From: Amanita rubescens
Taxonomy: Eukaryota; Basidiomycota; Agaricomycetes; Agaricales; Amanitaceae
DNA: 38,468 bases
Direction of reading: 5' to 3'
Assembly: GCA_015039365.1 (NCBI GenBank)
Contig: WION01000508.1
Coordinates: 1 to 38,468 of the forward strand
Shown in pieces: positions 32,665 to 38,468 of the stretch. A program made the translations under genes and the position numbers. The notes beneath the pieces were generated by a model. It was not told the DNA's origin. It did not search any database and saw only the letters and a list, made by a program, of their open reading frames with translations. Numbering within the stretch: the first letter of the stretch is position 1; each line of letters starts with the position of its first letter.

Positions 32665-33269
32665 GCAGACTCAGTGATTCGACACGAACCCTCAAAATCT
32701 CTACCGGTGTATATCCTCTGCCAGCTTTATTGAGCTTTGTTTACGAGAGCTAAGTAAAATGCCTTACGGGGCTCCTTATACTTTGCCAGATACGTCGCAG
32801 AAACGACATTCCCAGAATCCGAACGCAGGTGAACGAGTGGAGCTTACGTAACCGGTAAATTCCGAGCCCACAGTGCCAATGCATGCCAATAGTTGGCACA
32901 CTTCCATACTACAATGATCTCGAAACAACCTGAGTATGTAACATCTCAAGTAATCAATAGCAGATTAATGAGTCGCTGCTCTCTATCCCATTGAGTAACC
33001 AGACTATATTACTCTAAGTTCATCCCTTCCAAACTCATCTTGTCTTGCCAGCCCTCACGGAAATCCGAGAAGTAATACTACTCAACGTAGGTTGAGTAAA
33101 CATGCTAATCCAACAAATCCTCGTCAAAAAATGACCGTGAGTTTAGCTCACCGCGGCCTAAGATGGGGGCAGGCCCATTTAGGTCGCGTCTATCGACGTG
33201 GAAGGAGTGCTCCAGTCAACTACATGGACCATAGTGTGAATAGAGGACCGTTACCTTAAGACCTCATGG
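32665..33269. other. Intergenic region, no gene seen
   Basis: 5' flank of the minus-strand gene and the lead-in to the satellite array. Stop codons are frequent in all frames. Confidence 0.5.
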
Positions 33270-34100
33270 CGGGGGGGTTCAGATCTTCGTGACGTGATAT
33301 TAGCGCCAACCGCGTACTACAAAGAGGCATTACTGTACCCTGGGAGCTCGTGGACAGGATTTCTCCTTCGTGATGTGATATCAGCACCAAATGCGCATTA
33401 TAAAGAGTTATTACGATACCATTGGGAAGGATGTTTGCCCAGTTCCCTTTTGAAGAGGTGGGACGTTAGCGCCAACGGTACATCACAATAGGTAATGCTA
33501 TCTCGTACTCTTTTGTAGGTCCCGGATGGGGCACTGCGTTTTGACGAGACCTTCGTGATGGACATGAGTACTCAAGTGCAATTACGGTAATGCTATCCCA
33601 TACCCTTCAGCAGAAAGCTCATGGGGCTGCTGTTCAGGACGTCTTTGTAATGAAATGTGAGTGCCAACTGCCCATAATGGTGAATAATAACAATCCGTAC
33701 GGGCTCAACGGAGGAGGATGCGGACTACCAGCCACAATTAAACCGTCATGAGGCGCTCTGCATCGAACATTAGATTGCGTGTTATAAAAGGAGATGCTAT
33801 TATGTACACTTGGGGAGGTTCATGTTCAGGCCTAGGAGGCCTTTGTCTTGAAAGTGTGAGCGCCAACTGCATATTGTAATGAATAATACTATTCCGTACG
33901 GGCTCGGCGGGGGGGTCGGATGATGTGGACCCTTAACCACAATCAAACCTGGATCGTCTTGTCTGTATCGAACATTAGATTGCCTATTACAATGGGAATT
34001 GTTATCCCGTACCGAGGTTGGGACTGCGACCTAGTGATGGAACATGAGTGTCAACTGCGTATTACGATGCGTAATGCTATCCCGTACCCTTTCGTCTTGG
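33270..34100. repeat. Degenerate tandem satellite, about 82-117 bp units
   Basis: A recurring core of the form AGYGCCAACTGC, then GTATTAY, then AATGCTATCCCGTAC appears near 33301, 33384, 33466, 33567, 33661, 33772, 33859, 33976 and 34048. Units often end with a GGGCTCGT/GGGCTCGG word and an (A)CTTCGTGATG lead-in. Copies from 33661 on form a second-order pattern of about 190-198 bp with shared CATCGAACATTAGATTGC. Divergence is high, so the array is old. No coding function is visible. Confidence 0.72.
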
Positions 34101-36003
34101 GTTTGCGCCCGAGGCATGATAAACACCCACCGCGTTTCGAGAGCCTTCAGACAAGATGTCAATGTTACGAATCGACTAGTGAACAGTTGCGTCTCACTGT
34201 TGAATGGAGCGCCTTCCGATTCCAGCGTTTGAGAGCGCCGGCGTATCCACAGATCTGACAACAATAGTGCACATGATAACGGATTCCTTCGCTGGAACAG
34301 AAGAACACCCACTGGATGGGAAGGCCAAACGAATTTTGGGCCAGCAAAGTAAGTTGAACGAATGCAGCAATCGTCGTGACAGCCACTCGAACCATGTTTT
34401 GATGTAGTTAATAGGTCGCTTGAATGAGATTTGTATGAATTGCGGAATGCCTGAGTATCCTCGTGTGACCAGCACGTTGAGGGGAGAGAGTGCGCAGTGC
34501 TGAGAACTTGGAGCAACAGGGGGTCAGACTTTTATGCGTTGGCACCACCTACTCCCATCATCCGCATCAAAACTTATGCTGATGATGAAATGTCCGAAAA
34601 ATGGCGGCTATCAGTCGGCTATCCTACTGATTGATCCGGTTGCCTGCCTTACCTGCCTGGAATCCCAAGTTCAACAGGGCATGCAAGGAGTCGCAAGGTG
34701 GCTCCTCATGCATCATGTCCCATCTCGAAATCTACGACGCTGATCATGATCATCACAGATTGACCGCATCGTACTGGATCACACTTACTACTATGTTATC
34801 ATTGACCTGTATAAAAGGATGCGGAGTCTTGAAACCTTGAAGCCCGAAAGGCTGCACAGGTCATGGAAATATAAGGAACGACGGGAAGAATATATTACCA
34901 TGCTCAACATCGAGCATCTCCTTTCAACCAAAACCAATGGAGTGAGGTGGAGTGGCCTGGGATGGCTCCTTGACATTTCCCAAATGCAGTCATTGTTGCG
35001 AGCGTGGCCTCACCGATCCCCTCTGTTCATGGACAGATGCTCCCCGGCGCTCTATCCCCAATAACCAGCACATTCCTCCACGACGCGATAGAGTTGAACA
35101 CGAAAATAGGATGAGCGCTGGACTTGACAAAGTATTATACCATAGCTCTGGAGGACGGCTTTCAGATGACAAAGCGAAGGTGAGTATCGCCCCTCTTACT
35201 ACACTCTCTCGCAGCCACCACCGCGGCCGTCACGACGCGTGGAACTCCGAATCTTCTCCTCCCCCACTTTTTTCTGTTTCCTCCCGTGCTCTTCAAGTTC
35301 CTAGGTGCCTCGCTGACCTGGTCTATTCATTGGCTGCAAAGGAACAAAACAATACTCACCGGCAAGTAATGATGCGCATATAGCGACGTTTCAGTTAATG
35401 ATGGATCATATGCCTAGGATGTCCGATCGTGATCATTAAAGAAAAAAGGGATGACAAGATAAGTTCTTCGACCGCTGAACCTTACACCTTCCTAGACCCC
35501 ATTTGAATGAATATTTCCTCTCATACAACCACCACATTGACGCTCCCTCTCGCAGACAAGTCTACAAGTTTTTCAGTTTCAATCGTTATCACTGGCATTT
35601 GCTCACCGCAGCGCTATTCATCACTCTCAAGAATCCCCACCGCTACTAGGCTTCTCGAACTTTTTTCGTGCTCTTTATCATTCGCTTTCAAAGATTCCAC
35701 GTCGCTACCCGACTACTTCGCTATTCGTCGATCATTGCTCGCACCATCATTTGTATTCCATAGGTGGCAACAGCAATGAACCATTATTTGTGCTGCATTG
35801 ACTAATTTCTGAACTGCTTAAACAAGATGAAAATGCGTTGTACCTCGCCTAAAGAAGCGGCGAGGCATCGCTCTTGCTTCGACCACTCTGATGTCGGGCG
35901 ATTTCGGGCCAACCAACTTTGACTTGGCACCCAAATTGAAACCATGGGTCTTGAAACGGTATGGCGATCCTCAATACCATCTTGGATGACAATTAACGTG
36001 TGA
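34101..36003. other. Mostly unannotated; possible exons of an unrecognised gene on the plus strand
   Basis: Three stretches look more coding than background. (1) Up to 34348, ending GKAKRILGQQ before GTAAGT, with an acceptor TTAATAG at 34414 that continues SRLNEICMNCGMPEYPRVTS. (2) 34537-34628, including IRIKTYADDEMSEKWRLSVG. (3) about 34756-35064, including HTYYYVIIDLYKRMRSLETL and NIEHLLSTKTNG; a strong AAG|GTGAGT donor lies at 35178-35184. They do not join into one convincing model and match no family I know. The rest (35190-36003) shows nothing; the open frame at 35507-35779 is Ser/Thr-rich without a domain. Confidence 0.25.
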
Positions 36004-38126
36004 TCATTCTTCAACCTCGCTGACCGCCTTGTACTGGTAGTTGCAGAAGTTGATGCCTTCTTTTCCTCGGCGGCCGCTTTGATCTGGTCGCGGATGTTGA
36101 CGCTTCCGTTTCTTCTTGTCTGCCTTTTGAACTTTATTAATGTCGTGATCCAGAGGCAACTCCAAGAGGTAAACATTTCGTTCCTGATCCCAACCCTTCG
36201 GAAGGGACCATTTATGTTCCTTCTCACCGGCGGGACGGACGAGGACGTAGTTTACCTCAACCGACAATGGCTCCACTGCCTTCCCTTTCCCCTTCAAGTC
36301 TGGCTTCTCTGCTTGCGAGGGTTGACCAGGTTCACGTTGCCGCTGGATTTGTCCGATGATATCTTCTGCCACGAGATAGCCCTTTGGCGAACCTTTATGC
36401 GAACTGGATGTTGTCATCTGCAGGAGCCAAAGATGTTGAGCCTGAGGGGGGGAGAGAGAAACCAATGACAAAAGAATCAAACAGGGGGTGGTTAATTATG
36501 GTCGGAATGTAATACTTATCGTCGAAGGCTAACAAGTCCCCGAGTTGGAAGGAAAGCAGTTGTCGCTTGGTTTTCGGGAAACCGGGAACCGTTTCAGATG
36601 ACTCCGGGTCATTGAGGACAAAGCTATTGGGGTCGTTGCCACTGCTCATCAATCTGAGGGCCCATGTCCCATCAGTTTCGTCCGGATCGGCGATGCAACG
36701 GTGAGCATAAGGCTCAAACATCGAGCCCGCAAGGCCTCTCGTTTGAGGCATGGTTAAGAAATGTTTAATCATTGAGCATGCTTTCACCCGTGACTCATCC
36801 CACAATCGCTTTGAGAACTTCTCGGAAACGACCGGAGACAAGAACTCGATTTGCAACACCTTCGATTCAAGGGAACCGACATTGTTGAGGGAGATGAGGC
36901 GGTACGAGGGGCCTTTCACGTCTGCGAATGGGTCACCACGACTTAAGTCATCCGCAGCCTTCTGCAATTCATCGAAGGATATTGTAAGCGCGCTGTCGTG
37001 AGTCTCCGCTACTCTGTTGAAGTTTCCGAACATTGCTCGGAAAACTTGTTGGGGAATGACTCCGAAGCGTGAAATGAGACCATTCAACAGGATGTCGAAA
37101 GCATCTTCGAATGATTTGGGCAGCCCCCTTTTTGGGAAAATTTCCTGGAGAAATCCAACAAGACCAGGGTTGCTAACCGTTGATAAGAAATCCGAATCTT
37201 TCCAGTTGTCCATCTGTATCACATTGTCCAATTGCTCTGAGAACAGACCAAATTTGGGAGAATGTCGTGCCCTGCATAGAAAATGCTTGAGAAATGAGAA
37301 ATCTTGCTATCAAATAACATCTTACACAATTTCGAGCTCCTTGAGGGTCCATAACGGGAACACGGTGTAATCAGGGCCTCGCTGCTTCCACCAATTATAA
37401 AGGCTCAGATTGGGTGATGGACCTTGTACAGGGAAACATCGGGGATGAATCACAAATGCTGGAACCCTCTCCTCCGGACCAAGGTCAAATAGTGACCAAA
37501 TGAGTGAACCAGCAACAGGGGAGGGAAGATGGGAGCCTTTTACATCTTGTGATGGACAGTAAACGCCATCGGTGTAGAAAAGTACATCTTCATCAGCTAC
37601 GTGAAGTAGGATGACTTGTCCCATCCTTAGGAGACGGAGAAGTAGGTACCATATGAAAAGAGTTTTCCCTAGTACAAATGCCTTAGTGAAGACATACGGA
37701 AATACATGAAATAATCATACCGATGCCAGGTTGACCCGTGATAATGACTCCTGTGTCTGGCAAGCTCACGGCATTCTTCCAAACCAACTTCTCGGCCTCC
37801 ACGTAACAGTTGCGAATCATGAGACTATGGTCTTGAGATGCTGGCAGATCAAGACCATCAACCATTGTACCAGAGGGGTTCTCCCGATCGAAGCCCTCAG
37901 CATTGCGCCACTTGTTCGCGAACCGTTGCCAAACGACACCTCCTTTTTCCCACCGTCCGCGTTCAGGATCGTCCCATGTCCAGTTGGCAGGGTCTGCATG
38001 AACGTCACAACGTGATCACTAACTATACTAGAAGGAGCGATGAAAAAGCTCACCAGCATTGGCGATAGCAAGATTGCTGAATCCGGGGTTGGCGGAGAGA
38101 AAAGTGCCAGGGGCTTGTGATGCCAT
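36004..38126 (-). pseudogene. RHS/Crinkler-like P-loop NTPase protein, one-base frameshift
   Basis: Minus strand. Exons 38054-38126, 37721-37993, 37326-37668 and 36004-37271, with introns of 60, 52 and 54 nt. The start MASQAPGTFLSANPGFSNLA and the block DPANWTWDD...WEKGGVVWQRF are typical of a large Agaricomycete family related to retrotransposon-hot-spot/Crinkler proteins. The Walker A motif GQPGIGKT is split by the second intron. Later blocks: QDHSLMIR, WYLLLRLL, GLAGSMFEPYAHR, INHPLFDSFVIGF, LWLLQMTTSSSHKGSPKGY (restriction-endonuclease-like region) and a basic C-terminus KKKRKRQ that may be a nuclear signal. Within the last exon the frame breaks at a run of seven C on this strand (plus-strand G 36446-36452); with six the exons total 1956 nt (651 aa) and the conserved block reads through. 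So this is a pseudogene, an allele, or a sequencing error. Such proteins are thought to target nucleic acid or chromatin; the role here is unknown. Confidence 0.82.
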
Positions 38127-38468
38127 CGATGTTGACGGTGAATGTGAATGTGATTCAGATATACAAATAATACATTGCTTTTGATTAGTTGATTGGAACG
38201 CTCTGGAAAACCAACGATTTCCAGTAAAGGTCCGGAGAATTACCCACCTCGGCCCTTCTGTCTCGGGTGCTCAGGAGCCCTAAACAGGGTTGTAGATGAC
38301 TCCATAATTTCTGCAGTGGTTAACTTTGGAGCTGGAGCCTTGAACGAGATGCTGGATGTGCAAGCAAAAGACTCGGCGAAGTAGCGTAATTTTTTTTTAA
38401 AGACAATAAGAACACGAGGGAACACGCAACCCCACGCGGAGTGCACCAGACACTGTAAGTTATTTTTT
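38127..38468. other. 5' flank of the RHS-like gene
   Basis: No gene recognised. Contains the presumptive promoter of the minus-strand RHS-like gene and a T10 tract near 38389. The open frames here are short and lack domains. Confidence 0.5.

Noticed and set aside
35507..35779. 90-codon plus-strand frame, Ser/Thr-rich
   Set aside because: No domain, no splice partners and no homologous pattern; length is within chance.

Overview
The window reads as nuclear DNA of a filamentous basidiomycete, most likely an Agaricomycete. Introns are short (about 47-98 nt) with GT..AG ends, host genes are densely spliced, and there are families typical of mushrooms: a DUF6534 membrane protein, a degenerate F-box/LRR gene, an RHS/Crinkler-like P-loop protein, a fungal NLR-type TPR protein and a Helitron with a fungal-style RepHel gene. 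The species cannot be fixed from sequence alone.

Layout. Positions 1-14620 are mobile-element territory. A Helitron rolling-circle transposase/helicase gene (300-9726) is cut by three younger insertions, each with its own target-site duplication. They are a hAT-type element carrying a piece of a plasma-membrane H+-ATPase gene (2258-3594), a second short hAT-type element (4438-5514), and a non-autonomous LTR retroelement with nearly identical LTRs (6488-8725). Removing the three elements and three introns gives exactly 1528 codons in one frame, broken only by two TGA codons. The same strand then holds a spliced gene for an unrecognised 278-residue protein (9923-10919), a pyrimidine-rich minisatellite (11448-12796) and a spliced gene with a 2-oxoglutarate/Fe(II) dioxygenase signature HxD...H...R (12891-14492). 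A possible Helitron 3' end (small hairpin, then CTAG|T at 14617-14621) sits exactly where the reading frame of a 5'-truncated NLR-like protein with about 20 near-identical TPR repeats begins (to 18079).

18080-22184 is gene-poor and holds a decayed F-box/LRR gene. 22185-32664 is an ordinary host block: complete coatomer alpha subunit (13 exons, 1216 aa), an XPG/FEN1-family nuclease (6 exons, 565 aa), a DUF6534 membrane protein, and a two-exon unknown gene on the minus strand. 33270-34100 is a degenerate tandem satellite. 36004-38126 (minus) is an RHS/Crinkler-like P-loop protein whose frame is broken by one extra base in a homopolymer.

How the parts relate. The working hypothesis is a Helitron that carried a possible accessory protein and a dioxygenase as cargo, landed in an NLR gene, and later became a landing site for other transposons. 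The boundary, cargo and NLR claims are inference; the nested insertions and their duplications are read directly from the sequence.
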